Below, in pieces: positions 46,563-58,665 of a stretch of 64,000 nt of DNA. The first letter of the stretch is position 1; every line of letters begins with the position of its first letter. Both the position numbers and the translations under genes were made by a program. A model generated the notes under the pieces. That model was not told where the DNA came from and did no database searches. It saw only the letters and a list, made by a program, of their open reading frames with translations. Source of the stretch: Membranipora membranacea (Eukaryota; Bryozoa; Gymnolaemata; Cheilostomatida; Membraniporidae); NCBI GenBank assembly GCA_914767715.1, contig OU612065.1, positions 31,124,001 through 31,188,000 of the forward strand. Reading direction: 5' to 3'.

Positions 46563-46980
46563 TAGGGATACAATGTAAATACTAGACTTTTATCAGGACT
46601 CATGGAGGAGCAACTCCAAATTGTTGCTTTTTCATCCCACCTCATGGTGTTTATTTTTCACTCGTTAAGCTTTGCTCTGCTCTAAATCATTATTGTATTG
46701 CATTGCATTTATTATCATTTCACACAGCGATAGGCACTTCTCATTTGTATTTATTCTCGATAGTGCCAGTCGCTGCCTCAATAACTTGCCGTTTGTTAAT
46801 TAATTTGTTTGCTCGATCAAACCTCTCGCATGTCAGTTTTTGCATTTATGATTGGGGTCGCTAAATGTTTGGAATGGAATGAGAAATATCCTAGGCTTCT
46901 TTTTCTCTGTCTGATCAGTTCTTCCTTGCGATCTTCAGTCATGGTTTATGGGAGAAATCACAAGGTGATTTGGCCGGGAG
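46563..46980. other. BEL/Pao 3' untranslated region, unit 3
   Basis: Non-coding between the end of pol and the 3' LTR-like repeat. A 75-codon plus frame (46809-47036) runs into the repeat and has no motif. Confidence 0.5.
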
Positions 46981-47379
46981 TGTGGCTGCTTCACAGCGGT
47001 TTAGATCCTTTGCCATTCACTGGGAGTTGTGCCTAATTGGCCAAGGCAGCATAGCTTTGTGCGGTACCAGGCTATTGTGTTTTGTGTCCAATTATCTGCA
47101 CTGATGGATTAATTTGGCGAGCAAATTCCTCAAGCCTTTAGTTGCCCTGTGAGCCTTGGTGTTTGAAGTTTTCCTCACAGGCTCAGTAAACTTGAGTTGC
47201 GTATAAACTTTAACTATGTTTATCTATTTTTCTGGGCAAAGGTAATATTTGGGGATTTACTAAAGGAGAAAAAAGGTATGTTATAAATTAAATTCTGTTT
47301 TCTGTAGGTTAAAATAATTCGACTCCAAGTTCACTTGACTTGATATCTCTTTTATTTCTCGGTACATTCAAAATTAATT
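46981..47379 (+). repeat. 3' LTR-like direct repeat, unit 3
   Basis: Starts TGTGGCTGC and ends at ttcaaaattaatt. Differences from the 5' copy are spread evenly, in keeping with an old insertion. Confidence 0.65.
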
Positions 47380-47578
47380 TACACGAGATTTGAGAGATTA
47401 CTTATGGTATCACAGAATCACAGGTTTTATTCTAATCCCCGAAGGTTCCGTGAAGCTGGAATAGAAAATGGTGCAATTAATGTGGTGCATAAAAATGTGC
47501 CTTGTTCAATAAAAATGCCGTCGATAATTAACTATTCAATTTAACGCAAACTATAAGGAACAATATACTCAAAGATCA
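47380..47578 (-). repeat. Inverted copy of the leader/LTR end, unit 3
   Basis: Reverse complement of 40543-40741. Junction microhomology attaatt at 47373-47379. This gives the element an internal inverted repeat of about 199 bp, 6.6 kb apart. Confidence 0.75.
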
Positions 47579-48124
47579 TATTGGTATGAAGAGGTAGTAT
47601 AGAATGTTACAGTTCAAGTCACAGATACCACCTTTCACCACACTAGAATGATTTGATTGGTCGCCTGATAATGTCTCAGTTAGACAGCTGCATTTCTGGT
47701 ATTCCTACAAAATAAAACCAAAGTAGGAGTTTTTGTTAATCAGTTTTCATCCCTTTGAGGCCAGTATTTTCAAGGCACAAGCTAGGTTCTCCCTCTAAAT
47801 CTAGATAATCAGTCCTTGTTTGTTATGGTTCAGCAGGTGGGTTGTAACCTGCTAGTAACAGTGCGCTGGGGCCAAACCTTCCAAGCCTTGTTTCTAAAAT
47901 TTATTTGCATCGCAAATGAAGTAGTACTTTCGCACAACATTTATATATAAAGTATGTCCCCATGACTTGCACTAATGTTATGATATATACCCCAGTTCTC
48001 AAGATCAAAATAGCACCGGCTGATTCGGGAGCAGACGAAGTATGAGTGGCTGCAGACATAGCAGACGCTAGTAAATATTTGCGGTGAGGTATTTGGAATG
48101 ACAGACATTGTTGTTGTTACTGAC
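47579..48124. other. Non-coding part of the SLCO fragment, unit 3
   Basis: Unique to unit 3. If this is still SLCO intron, the next exon (with an FYNCSC-like motif) is not found here, so the captured piece seems to stop within an intron. Confidence 0.5.
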
Positions 48125-48693
48125 CTTGACACCATCTTCTTTTTGCACAGCTGGTAGCCTGCAGCCAGCGTGACAAGGTGTGAAGTACTGAATACCCTCA
48201 CCACAGACAGGATCATACAATCTAGTGCTGCACCCACAACCAGTATTGCACTCTGACGTTAGATTTGGCGATGACCCTTCTGGAAATGTGGATCTAAGAC
48301 AGACAGAACGATAATCATGTCATACAAAATATTTCAAAAGTACTGCCTTTAAATCTTTACTTAACAACCTTTGTGAAGAAAGAAAATCAAAAAGAATATA
48401 TCAACTGGCCAAGTTTAGAGCAGTCCCATAGTATAGGAATAAATTTTCCACAAATTTTATTCTAGATTATCGAATCCAAATAACATCTAAAAAGACATAC
48501 CCAGGGTAAGCTGTTAGTACACCTGCCATCTGGGTCTCGGGACAGCGTGCCAGGTATACAGGGCAGAGGGCAAAGGCTATCACTGTGCTTATCAGAGTAA
48601 ACTTGACCAATCCCCTCACAGTGAGGTCTAGTCTCTTACAGATGTATCCGCCTAGTAGCTGACCGGCAACTGCAGCAGGCACTGCTATAGCAC
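48125..48693 (-). pseudogene. Two consecutive exons of an SLCO/OATP transporter (partial), unit 3
   Basis: Exon i (48693-48501, 193 nt) encodes a membrane segment: AVPAAVAGQLLGGYICKRLD, a basic loop VRGLVKFTL, a hydrophobic stretch STVIAFALCPVYLA. Exon ii (48293-48125, 169 nt) encodes the Kazal-like extracellular loop of organic anion transporters, with CNTGCGCSTRLYDPVCG and CHAGC. CAG acceptors and GT donors (gtatgt, gtcagt) flank them. Phases agree: exon i ends with two bases of a codon and exon ii starts with one, giving glycine at the join. Both are open and carry no stop. No upstream or downstream SLCO exons are seen in the window. This is therefore a captured fragment of a transporter gene (plasma membrane, 12 segments), not a complete gene. 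Whether it is spliced into anything is unknown. Confidence 0.8.
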
Positions 48694-49064
48694 CTGAAAC
48701 ATGCCATTACAGCTTAAATATCGCTTCAGATCTATGCATAACTGAGAAACGCCACCAGCACAACGTTAGAAGCTGTAGCTTCCATCATTAGATAGATATT
48801 TTTGTTGTCAGTCAGGTTTCAACCAATTGGCAAATATGTGTTTCATATGTGAATAGACATTCATTAAAAGTCTGGCTGTCTCTCTGTTATGATTGATTGT
48901 TTTGTGCAAAGGCAGGCAGCCTGCCCAGATGCACCTTTCAAAGCGGCAATTGGATATTTCTTTAGGAAAGCCTTATTTTTTGGGAATTAAAGAAATGATA
49001 GATAGTTTCCCATTGGTCAAATTATCCGCTGTATTACACCTTTCCTCAAAAAATATCATAAAGC
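48694..49064. other. End of the SLCO fragment and return to shared sequence, unit 3
   Basis: The junction with the sequence common to all units lies at about 48870 (gtctggctgtctctctgtta). No coding signal. Confidence 0.55.
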
Positions 49065-49524
49065 GTATCACAGGTAGCCTTGTCACGTGGCCACTGGTTT
49101 TTTTTTTTTGGATTTTTGGTAGGCCTTGTATTTCTCGGTATGGTATCGGTAGTTGATTGTAGTAATTATGTGAAAACATGGGTAAGTTGAAGAAATTTAA
49201 AACACCCATGAGTATGACCATGACCTTGACCTTGGTCATAGTCATACTCATGGGTGTTTTAAATGTTTTTTAACTTAACCATTTTTTAACATTATTACTA
49301 CAATATCTAGGGCAATCAACTTATTTATATTTATTTTGAATATGATAAATGACAAAGTTAATTTATTTGCCTATGGAACAGAGAAAAATTCAAAGCTCAA
49401 AGCGGTGAAGATTAAAGCCAAAACAGCAGAAGACAACTACCAATACCATACCGAGAAATACAAGGCCACCTAAAAAACAAAAAAGCAAAAACCAGTGGCC
49501 ACGTGACAAGGCTATATCACAGGA
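49065..49524. repeat. Complete nested foldback element with empty LINE site, unit 3
   Basis: Outer arms 49065-49155 and 49434-49524, with the inner palindrome at 49144-49323 placed next to the left arm. The loop here (accttgaccttggtc) allows longer pairing than in units 1 and 2. The undisrupted target gataaatgacaaag is at 49344-49357. Confidence 0.75.
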
Positions 49525-51275
49525 TATTGAATATATCTGAAGACTGCCTACCAGTCAAACTGATATGGGACCATTTGCCTTGTATTTTTTGGACGATGTT
49601 CTCAGGCTACCGCTATATTTTTTTCTCTACTAATTTATAATCAATTTTAGAAATTTACATTTGGAAAAAAAATTGACAGTGAACAGGTTCCCATCTCAGT
49701 CAGTCAGTCTTAATGGTCAGCTCAGTAAGCAGCGCCTTCATCACTGAACCGTGGGATCTTTGTGGAAAATAGCCAAAACTCAGAGCGAAGGCATATCAAA
49801 TTAATCGGTGTTGGAGTAGGGCACCTGCCCTCTAATATGAAAGTGACAGAGGTCTTGGGATGTTAATCCAGCTGCAAACTGCTGACTACTGGGCTCAGTT
49901 GATACCCCAGGGGTGAACTGACATACCTGCAAATTTAGAGAAGCATGACGCTAAATATGACGGCCTCGTCCCTAAGCACCTTTATTTCTAAGTCTTTGGA
50001 CCGAGACAGTTTTGATACGCCGAAATCTCAATATAGTGCTAGCTACAAAAGAAAGAAAGATTGGTCATCAATTTGATATTTGATTTGATATTCTGGTTCA
50101 AAGCTAATTCACTGAAGCTCTTCCTAATGTCTTTTTGCTCTGAAATGGGTCAGCCAGTTGTCCCTCGGCCACAGTCAGTGGTAAAGTGTTAATATATATG
50201 AGTTATCTTGTCTTAAGTCAAGAGCGGCAAACTCCTGCAAAACACAAGTTACTTATCATTAAACTCTCCTTTCAAAACCTAATTTTTCGAATTGAAATTA
50301 TATTTCAACTTCTATGTAACCACTGCTCGTCAATAACAAGTCACCAACTTGATATGTGAACCTTTGTTGAACACCGATGATGGTTTAATTGGATAAACTG
50401 TTGAGTGGAGTACATATAGTCATGAGGCTCTTGATTGATTTGTGGTGCATTGTACTCTCCAGTTCAGTGGTCCCTTGGCTCTTAGTTCTAGCTGTCTCTC
50501 TTAAGGTTATGATACCAAAGATGGTTTTTCCTCTAGTGCGCAATGCCACAGGATCCAGAAAATGCCCCTAATGGGTGCTTCAGAGGCTTCTTGTAAACAT
50601 TATGCAGTTGAAAGTCTGATATCAATCATAGCGCAACTTCAAGACATGAGGTCATGCTGAAACCAATATTTTCAGAATCAGTGTTCGATTAGCTTTCCAA
50701 AGATATATAAATTGTCCAAATCGGTTAACGCTGGTATCATAACCTTATGTCTCTCTCTGTCTTGTCTAGTCTCCCTTGTGGTCCTTGCGCATCTCCTGTG
50801 CGCAGCCTGCAACTCTCCCTTCCTCTCTACTGCAGGTAGTCCCTATATATAGCTCCTTAACCTTGGTCCCTATATTTCGGACTACACTACAGTGGGTGCC
50901 TCCAAACACATATTTCTCTAGATCATTCACAACTACTGAACTAAAATACGTAGTGTTTATAGATTCAATCAGGTATATTGAGTGAAAACAGTTTTGTTTT
51001 TGTATACCCACGCTGTTTGATTTTAAAAACACAGCAATACAGGAGGTTCAAATTTTCATGACTTTGTGTAATAGATAAATATCAGTCTATAAGCTTGCTT
51101 GGATTAAATATGGATATTCATCCTCATAATACAGAACTATTTGTTCATGTTATATACTTTTATTGGCAACCAAAGTCATCTCATTCGAAATGTTTTGCAC
51201 TCAGTGCCAGAAAAAATGTTTTTTGAAAACAAAAAAAGAGAAACAGAAAGGAAATGATATCATCAATGATGTTGG
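49525..51275. other. Non-coding stretch with no recognised gene (unit 3)
   Basis: As 12929-14678, with private changes (49620, 50050, 50128). Confidence 0.45.
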
Positions 51276-51935
51276 TCAAGTCGATAATATATGGTTGAAA
51301 AGTAAAGTTTTGAATGAACGGAACTTCTCTTTAGATCTCAAATGTAACGTTAAAGAATTGTATGTAGCAGAAACTTTGTATCTTAGATTGTCTGTATGAT
51401 ATAAAAGTAAATGTTTATCACGAAAATTGAACTTGGTAGTGTTTTTAAATCCTCTATATATAAACGGAGGTGTTAAAAAATTGTTTATCTTATGCGCAAA
51501 AAAGTGAAGTGAAATAACAAACAAGCTTAGGAAGAGGTAGGAGTTGTAATGATTGTGTAATGGATTCGGTTGGAATGAGATAATATGGGATGTAATGCAC
51601 ATTTGCGATAATGCGTAAACCCCGTTTTTGCAACAAAAATAATCTATTGAGGGCATTATTGCAGGACAAGTTGCCAATGATATGGATACCATATATAAGG
51701 TGACAATAGATAAACTGGAAGTAAAATGTGCGGGCACTTGCTATATCCAAGAAGTATCTCAAATTTTGAAGTAGGTAAACATTCCGTTGTACCTTTTTAT
51801 ATACATACTCTAGATGATCCTGCCATGAAAGCGAGTCATTCAACACAAAACCCAGAAGCCTTGTAGTTCTCTGTCTGTTTAGTTTTTCATGCCCTATGTA
51901 CAGTTCCAGGTCATAAAGCAGATCTGTAAACTATA
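51276..51935 (-). pseudogene. Diverged LINE relic, RT C-terminal region, unit 3
   Basis: The A-run is one base shorter (six A, 51497-51502), so the frameshift falls differently and a 153-codon frame (51737-51276) spans it. Otherwise as in unit 1. Confidence 0.65.
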
Positions 51936-52992
51936 AAGCGGATGTGGTGTAAACTATACACTATCTGCTGATGCCTGATTCCATATCTGGCCACATCGAG
52001 GCTCCTGGCTCACTTATGACCTTCAGCCTCAAACAAGCCTCGATTGATTGTTATTGTAAGATTTTTTAAAACAAAGCCATGTAATAGTTTCGTTCACAAG
52101 CTTTGGAACTGGGCAAGCTGCCAGCTATTGCACTCAAACAATCAAACATAACAGAGACAAAACCACCTTCTGAGAAATTCAAGGAACTCAAGAATTCACT
52201 TTAGAGAGCATTTTTTGTCATATACAATACATTGCTGGGTTTTATTAAAGTTTGACTCTAGAGCCATGGTTTCTATTCTCTCTTTAATATAAACCTTCAG
52301 CAAGGTCTGGTTTTGGCTGCTTTTATGCTATGATTACAATCTAAGATTCCTCCTTAGATGGTGTAACACATAATATACACTGAAATCTTATCACAACCCC
52401 AATTGGCAATCTTTGAAAGCCAAAGCATACCCAAGACCCGCACTCGATAGATGGAGAGATGGTTGCTAACTTGATTGTTATATGTGTGAATTTTTATAAT
52501 TTTTGCTGTTTAGGCCTGTGTGCTTGCTACCAATAGGCTTTACCTCTTATGCTTCTAATATGAAGATGATAAGATCATGCCAAGGTCATGACAGAAGCCC
52601 CTTGATTAATTTCAAATACGGATGCGCAAAGCTTTCAATTGAGATGGAGTTTATTCAGTTGAATGATTAAAATATATTATCATACTGTATACAAAATTGA
52701 TAAGATTAACCAAAATTGTATATTGGAGGCTGTCAGCTTGTCCAGAGAGTTTGAAACAGTTAAGCTGGTGGTTTAACAGGCACATCATCTAAAATTAAAA
52801 TTGAGAAACGAAGATAAGTCTTAGAAGTAAGTAATTAAATAAAAGCTTAATAAATGATTTAAATTTAGGATCCGTTTTTTAACCATTTAAAAAAAATCAA
52901 AACCAAGGATTATCTGACAAAGAAACAGCGGACCACACATGGCATTATGTTCCATTGTAGACCGACTAGATATGATAATACAATAATACTTA
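51936..52992. other. Non-coding 3' flank of the peptide gene (unit 3)
   Basis: As 15340-16396. Nothing further seen. Confidence 0.45.
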
Positions 52993-53537
52993 CTAGCACT
53001 TAGATTTTGGCATGCAGACTCGAGGTTTACAGCTCTGGCAGCAGTGTGTGTTTTTCTTGCCGTACGTCTGAGTGTTGCAGTCCTCATCGCGCGCACATTG
53101 CTCACCTCCGTGGGTATCATAAGTGTTGCAGTTATTTCTACTGGCGGCTGGGAAACAAGAATATACTTTGAAGCATTGTTATATTGGTATTACTTGTCTA
53201 GTCAGTAGATGGACAACACAAGAGGAAGTTCTTTTAAATTAACTTGCCTTATAATTGAACTTTGTATGTTCTGTGAGCGTTTACAACTTGAGAACTTGAA
53301 GGTTAATCACTTATTGTGGGTCTTTTACTTTAGAAATGATCTTAGGGTTTGACATGAATCCCACATTTGAGACAACAAAATGTTCGAAACATTCTTTCTT
53401 GTTACACAGAAAAATTTAAGAACTAATTGATTATTAAAAGTGAGTATTTAAAATTTCAAGGAGTAACTTATGTTAGACTTACCAACAGCAGCTACCAACA
53501 CAAGGCATGCAAATATGAGTGTGATGAATCGAGCCAT
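52993..53537 (-). CDS. Secreted eight-cysteine peptide, intact, two exons (unit 3)
   Basis: Exon 1 53537-53483, exon 2 53147-52993. The coding sequence reads the same as the unit 2 copy (ARDED loop), and splice sites and stop are unchanged. Three intact copies in the window, with no disabling change in any, contrast with the surrounding decay and suggest that this gene is under constraint. Confidence 0.85.
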
Positions 53538-53616
53538 GGTGAAGAAGTTTGAGTCTCTCTTGGTTCTGTAAACTTAGGTAGAAGAATGAATTTATGACCT
53601 TAATTGAAAAGTAGGG

Positions 53617-53626
53617 AATTTATATA
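53617..53626 (-). promoter_or_regulatory. TATA box of the peptide gene, unit 3
   Basis: TATATAAATT, same distance to the ATG as in the other two copies. Confidence 0.7.
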
Positions 53627-55024
53627 CTGTGGCAAACAGGATCCTTGGATTGTGTACACTGATAATGGTTAGATAAAGCTTACGTAGACAAAGTGTCGAT
53701 GAGTTTCAAATATAGCATCAGATCATTATGTGTCATTAACGCTTAGGCTAGTTACATCCTTTTCTAATTGTATACCAGGATTTAAAGCAGTCATATGTAA
53801 TCATAATAGATAATTGATTTAGAATGTCCCTTTAAAAGATACAGTCTATAGATAAGAAAATTGACAGCTCAGATGCAATTGGTAGTCTCTTCATATTAGA
53901 ATTATACATAAAAAAATAATCATTTATGCTTTGATATCGAATAAAATATTGGCAGCTCTACAAATGGAAGAGATAGATTAGTGAGTTATGGGCATTTTTG
54001 CCGACAAGCTTAATGGCATTCATCGTCATCAAGAATTTTGAATTAAACAAGGAAAAGAAAATTATGTTAAAAAGCGGCAAATAATGAATGAATAGTGCCT
54101 AAAGTCTATAAATGTCTCTATTATTCCAGCAAATAATAATAACTGCTTGTATTATTAGCGACTTGGAACACAATTTATACACAGTATTATGACCGGAAAA
54201 ACTTTTTCTTTTATCGAGTGTAAAATTGTAAATTACTGAAAATTAAAAAACCAAAGTTTTTGTTTACAAAATGAAACTGAAAATTCCTTACTTATTATTA
54301 TTATGAACTATATAACTAGGGTCACAGTGGCTGTGATAGTTTGTGAAGTAGGAATTAAAGGATGTAGGAGTAACAGGTACCAGAAGTTAGACCCAGTTTA
54401 ACTCTTCCTACATTGGTTTAACATCAACCGATGAGTTGTTACCATAAACCTATAAATACTTATATATATATATATTAATACTTACATTTATATGTACATG
54501 GTTGTTACTCTGACAAGACTGCATATATAAAGATGAGTATGAATATGAAGATAATGTGTGAATGGATGATAAATGCACAATTGAAAGATAGCTAGGTGAG
54601 GTAATACTTTTGACAATGCATCAATGTTTATTTGCTCTTACACTATAAGCCTCTGTCTTACCTGTTAACAGTAGATTCTAACTTCTGGTTTTATGTGAGA
54701 AGTGTAGGTAACTCAGTTGAGCTAAAATTGAATCAATAGTAAGACAATTGGAGATCAAGGAGTAAAAGACAGACCTCCTATTTTTTTTTTACTTTGTTCG
54801 TGATTATTGTGATTTGTCAATCAAGGATTTTTTTTTCAATGCGATAAAAGAGACATGTCCGACAACGTCAGTTTACCTACACTGGCCATATTTTGATGGA
54901 GAGGCTATTCCAAGCTTTTGCAGTTCGGTATTTCATGATTTTGACATTACTACACTTATTGCTGTGTGTATCACGCACTGGCTCTGTGAGCTGTGCAGGT
55001 ATTATGTTTTGATGGAGATATTTT
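53627..55024. other. Non-coding stretch upstream of the peptide gene (unit 3)
   Basis: As 17031-18430. Lacks the two small insertions of unit 2. Confidence 0.5.
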
Positions 55025-55549
55025 TTTCTTTAGCACTACACTGCACGCTTGATCTCAAGATCGTCTACAAATATTTAGATTGAAGTTTCTTGCAGGCGCT
55101 CGTTGTAGCTATCAAGCTCAGGGTAGATTATTTTGAGCGCGAACCACTGTAGGCCTTCAAGCTATTGCCTTCACTTATTTGATGCGAAATTGAACCAGGC
55201 TAGTGCTGCATATTGTACTGCTTGGAGAGTGGTTGATCTGCAGACATGAGGAAGGCTTTACATTCTACATTTACTCCACGTAGCTTGAATGTGGTGACAT
55301 TTCAGATGATGTTTGGAGCATCTAGTCGTTTCTGAGGCTTCTGAGGTTTTTGATGCTGGATTTGGTTTTGTTTTTGTTGTGGGCGAGATGGTTTTTGATA
55401 CTTCAGCTAGACGATGACCTTGAGGAAAGCCTACATCTACAGCTTTAGATGATGATCTAGCACAACTGAAGCTACAAGGTCTGATAAAAAACTGTTGTTG
55501 GTAGCGTCATCTATCACTCCGAGTGCTTCCTATTTTCAAGGTTGCATGG
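55025..55549 (-). pseudogene. Heavily decayed LINE relic at the unit end, unit 3
   Basis: Counterpart of 18431-18955, sharing most of its variants with unit 2. Confidence 0.55.
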
Positions 55550-55808
55550 GTGATTGTTTATTAAAAATAATTCAAGGGTATATTTTCTGTCATTGAATAT
55601 CTGAATCATTTAATTTTGTTATTTATAGACTTTTTCATTTGATGATACTTCATCTGCCATTTGATCATACTTCACTGCCATCTGCCATCATCATTATCTA
55701 ATTGTCATGAACTGTGACACTATAATGATATTATGAACTTTATATGCTATTCAAGTCCGGTTTCAGGGCAAATGCGCGTATGCGTATGGTGTAAGGTTTA
55801 TCATATCT

Positions 55809-55939
55809 ATTTAGAGCACCCTTGTACAAGGGTGATTTGTGAAGAGCTCACCTCAATTAGCAGCACGGGTAGTGACTGGGATTTGAACCTGTAACTCTCA
55901 GATTGAGAAACTCGAATCCTAACCACTACGCCACTCTGC
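55809..55939 (-). mobile_element. tRNA-derived SINE, unit 4
   Basis: Palindrome 55817-55834, box A 55933-55923. Both promoter boxes intact. Confidence 0.75.
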
Positions 55940-55999
55940 CACCCTGCCACCAATCCACCCTGCCACCCTGCCACCCTGCCACCCTGCCACCCCTCCACC
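55934..55999. repeat. 8-bp minisatellite, unit 4 (shortest copy)
   Basis: About eight repeats with a single caatcca unit, against two in unit 3. Confidence 0.85.
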
Positions 56000-56140
56000 A
56001 TGAAGGATATGTACACCTTTTTCCATCTATCAAATTATAATAATTGTTGTTATATTTAGATCTAATTGACATGTAGCCTAAGTTTAAAGAAATCCATTCA
56101 TTTATCTGAGTAAACAGACAAAGACATCACCTACTTCACC

Positions 56141-56543
56141 ATGGCTCGATTCTCCACACTTATTTCTGCATGCCTTGTAATGGAAGCTGGTGGTAAGTAT
56201 ACATAAGATAATCATTCAATTTTTTAAAGCTCATTTAATAAATTATCTTAGATTTTTAAAATGATAAGATAATAACTTGTTTTGCATAACCAGAAAGAAT
56301 ATTTCAAAATTGTTCCGTTCGTGTCAAGCGCGAATATCATTTCAAACAAAGGCAACAATGTATTTTTTGTTTTACAGTAGCTACCACTGGTAACAGTAAA
56401 AATTACTGCTGGGATTATGATACCCATTGAGGAGAGCAATGTGTGCACTATGGAGACTGCAACCCTCAGACATACGGCAAGAAGAACACACACTGCCGCC
56501 AGAGCTGCAAACCTTGAATTTGCTCGCCAAAAAATAAGTGCTC
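56141..56543 (+). pseudogene. Cysteine-rich secreted peptide pseudogene, least damaged copy, unit 4
   Basis: Exon 1 56141-56192 (one change in the signal peptide, F to S), exon 2 56378-56543. Only two disabling codons in the mature part: TGA at 56428-56430 (glycine in the intact gene) and TGA at the KPR arginine (CGA to TGA, a CpG transition). The second cysteine of CC is Arg. The GTGAG donor at 56544 mirrors the GTAAGT at the end of the intact gene's exon 2. Confidence 0.8.
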
Positions 56544-57641
56544 GTGAGTGTTTTTTTTTCCCGCACCACGGCAGATGAAGTATCTCATTTAATCAATTAA
56601 TTTACAATGAAAGCCTTTTTCAGTATCCTGAATCTCAGTCTGTTTTTACTTTAGATGGAATTTGCTCAGCCAGTAGATAACAAATTCGGACTATCATGCC
56701 AGTTGATATAAATATTACCATTTTATTTGAAATCTTGATCGTTAAACTTTTGATGGTTTCAACCATCAACTGATTAAAACTCTGGAAGTCCAGATGCTAT
56801 GGGTATAAATACCTGTCACTTGTGCATAAAATGTGAATAGCCATGTCACATGTCATTTAACAATCATGTCCACTTCTGGTTGTAAAGTAACGGTATGCTG
56901 ACTGCAATGGCTATCTTCAGAAAATTCAGGATTTCCACCTGAGAAATTTGTGACAAATGACGACAATTCTGATGAAAAACCCCGATCAGACTACAACGAA
57001 GTCACTATCAATCAACATTGTTATTGCATTCATAGCCAGAGTTAAACATTATACAAGCCTGTATTTTTATAAAAAAACATGGGGGAGGGTTGCAATATAA
57101 TCAATCATAGTTACCCACTGTGATACACTTTGGTAAGCTTCTGTAATTATTTCTAATGGCCATCAAGAGAACTTGAAGGATAAAGAGCATTTCAAGGCAT
57201 CACGTCTCCAGGGGATAGTCAGCAAAAGGAAAATTCCAATTGGACAGATGATACTAATCACCTTTTCTCAGACCTCATCAAAGGCAAATATGCCAATCTT
57301 GTGGTAAGTTTCTGTGCTGGCCACAAACACCGGAGACGATATCGTCAGGGATTGTCCTCAAGAAAATGTTTCCCAAATTCAATAGTTTACATATTACTGA
57401 AGAATTATTCTAAAGTGACACCTGCCCATTATGCCAGTCATCATTTAAAATAAATATTCTGAGAGTAATGACCAAAGAGCTTTGAAATTTGTAGCTGTGT
57501 TATGATAACATAGACAGTGGCATGCGTGTACCTTTAGTTCCCTAAGTTTCTTTCACACATAGCAAATCTTGCTGAGAGCCCGGGACCACCTGAAGCTGAA
57601 AGTGTCTGCAATGACTTTGAAATTATATTCAGAGCTATTCT
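56544..57641. other. Non-coding stretch before the BEL/Pao element (unit 4)
   Basis: As 39021-40117, with a one-base insertion at about 57020. No gene recognised. Confidence 0.5.
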
Positions 57642-58041
57642 TGTGGCTGCTTCACGGCGGTTTAGATCCTTTGCCATTCACTGGGAGTTGTGCCTAATTG
57701 GCCATGGCTGCATAGCTTTATGCGGTACTTGGCTATTGTGTTTTGTGTCCAATTATCTGCACTGATGGATTAATTTGGCGAGCAAATTCCTCAAGCCTTT
57801 AGTTCCCCTGTGAGCCTTGGTGTTTGAGGTTTTCCTCACAGGCTCAGTAAACTTGAGTTGCGTATAAACTTTAACTATATTTATCTATTTTTCCTGGGCA
57901 AAGGTAATATTTTGGGATTTACTAAAGGAGCAAAAAGGTATGTTATAAATTAAATTCTGTTTTCTGTAGGTTAAAATAATTCGACTCCAAGTTCACATGA
58001 CTTAATATCTCTTTTATTTCTCGATACATTCAAAATTAATT
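57642..58041 (+). repeat. 5' LTR-like direct repeat, unit 4
   Basis: Starts TGTGGCTGC, 400 bp, as in unit 3. Its partner would lie beyond the window end. Confidence 0.6.
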
Positions 58042-58665
58042 AATAGGGTTTAGATTTGTGTTTATTTGATCTTTGAGTATATCGTTCCTTATAGTTTGCG
58101 TTAAATTGAATAGTTAATTATTGACGGCATTTTTATTGAACGAGGCACATTTTTATGCACCACATTAATTGCACCATTTTCTATTCCAGTTTCACGGAAC
58201 CTTCGGGGATTAGAATAAAACCTCTGATCCTGTGATACCATAAGTATTCTCTCAAATCTCGTGTAAATTAATCAAGAAGCCTTGTAGTCCAGAACAGTGA
58301 AACATTATTTCTGGATAATGTCTAGTGCTAGAAGTTGACTCAACACTCTCGCCAACCCACACACCAACCACAGAGCAACTCACTCCAGCGTCTACACTAT
58401 CATGACGCCTACTCTACCAGTCAGCTTGTGATGCTGTACAGTTATACCTCAGCTAACTGAGCATTCAGCTCCCTCAACATCCTATGTACGTCAACATCAG
58501 AGAGCCACAGGATTCGTACCGCTATACCACCTAAATCATGTACTGCTAGCACAGCACACCTAAGCACTAGCCTCTTGATACAGCTGTCGTTATACCCCGC
58601 TGTATCATCTCGTCTTGTGTGACGACTACCCCCTTCTCGTCGTGTCGTCATTTACTGCTACACCA

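Larger units (their letters stand above)
40118..47578 (+). mobile_element. BEL/Pao LTR retrotransposon, defective, unit 3
   Basis: A 400-bp direct repeat starting TGTGGCTGCTTCAC (40118-40517 and 46981-47379) flanks a gag-pol region in the order SAP-like domain, DUF1759-like gag, zinc knuckles, protease, reverse transcriptase, integrase C-terminus. This order and the YVDD RT box identify the BEL/Pao superfamily. Defects: several stops, a 0.9 kb insert in the protease, loss of RNase H and most of integrase, and a rearranged right end where 199 bp (47380-47578) are an inverted copy of 40543-40741. It cannot be autonomous. The primer-binding site was not identified. Confidence 0.8.
38024..55586. 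repeat. Tandem array unit 3 (type B, 17,563 bp)
   Basis: Shares with units 1 and 2 the first 3.6 kb (SINE, minisatellite, pseudogene, BEL/Pao leader) and everything from 48871 on (foldback, LINE relic, peptide gene). The middle is replaced by the rest of the BEL/Pao element and an SLCO gene fragment. It lacks the 2.09 kb LINE of type A, which accounts for most of its shorter length. Confidence 0.95.
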
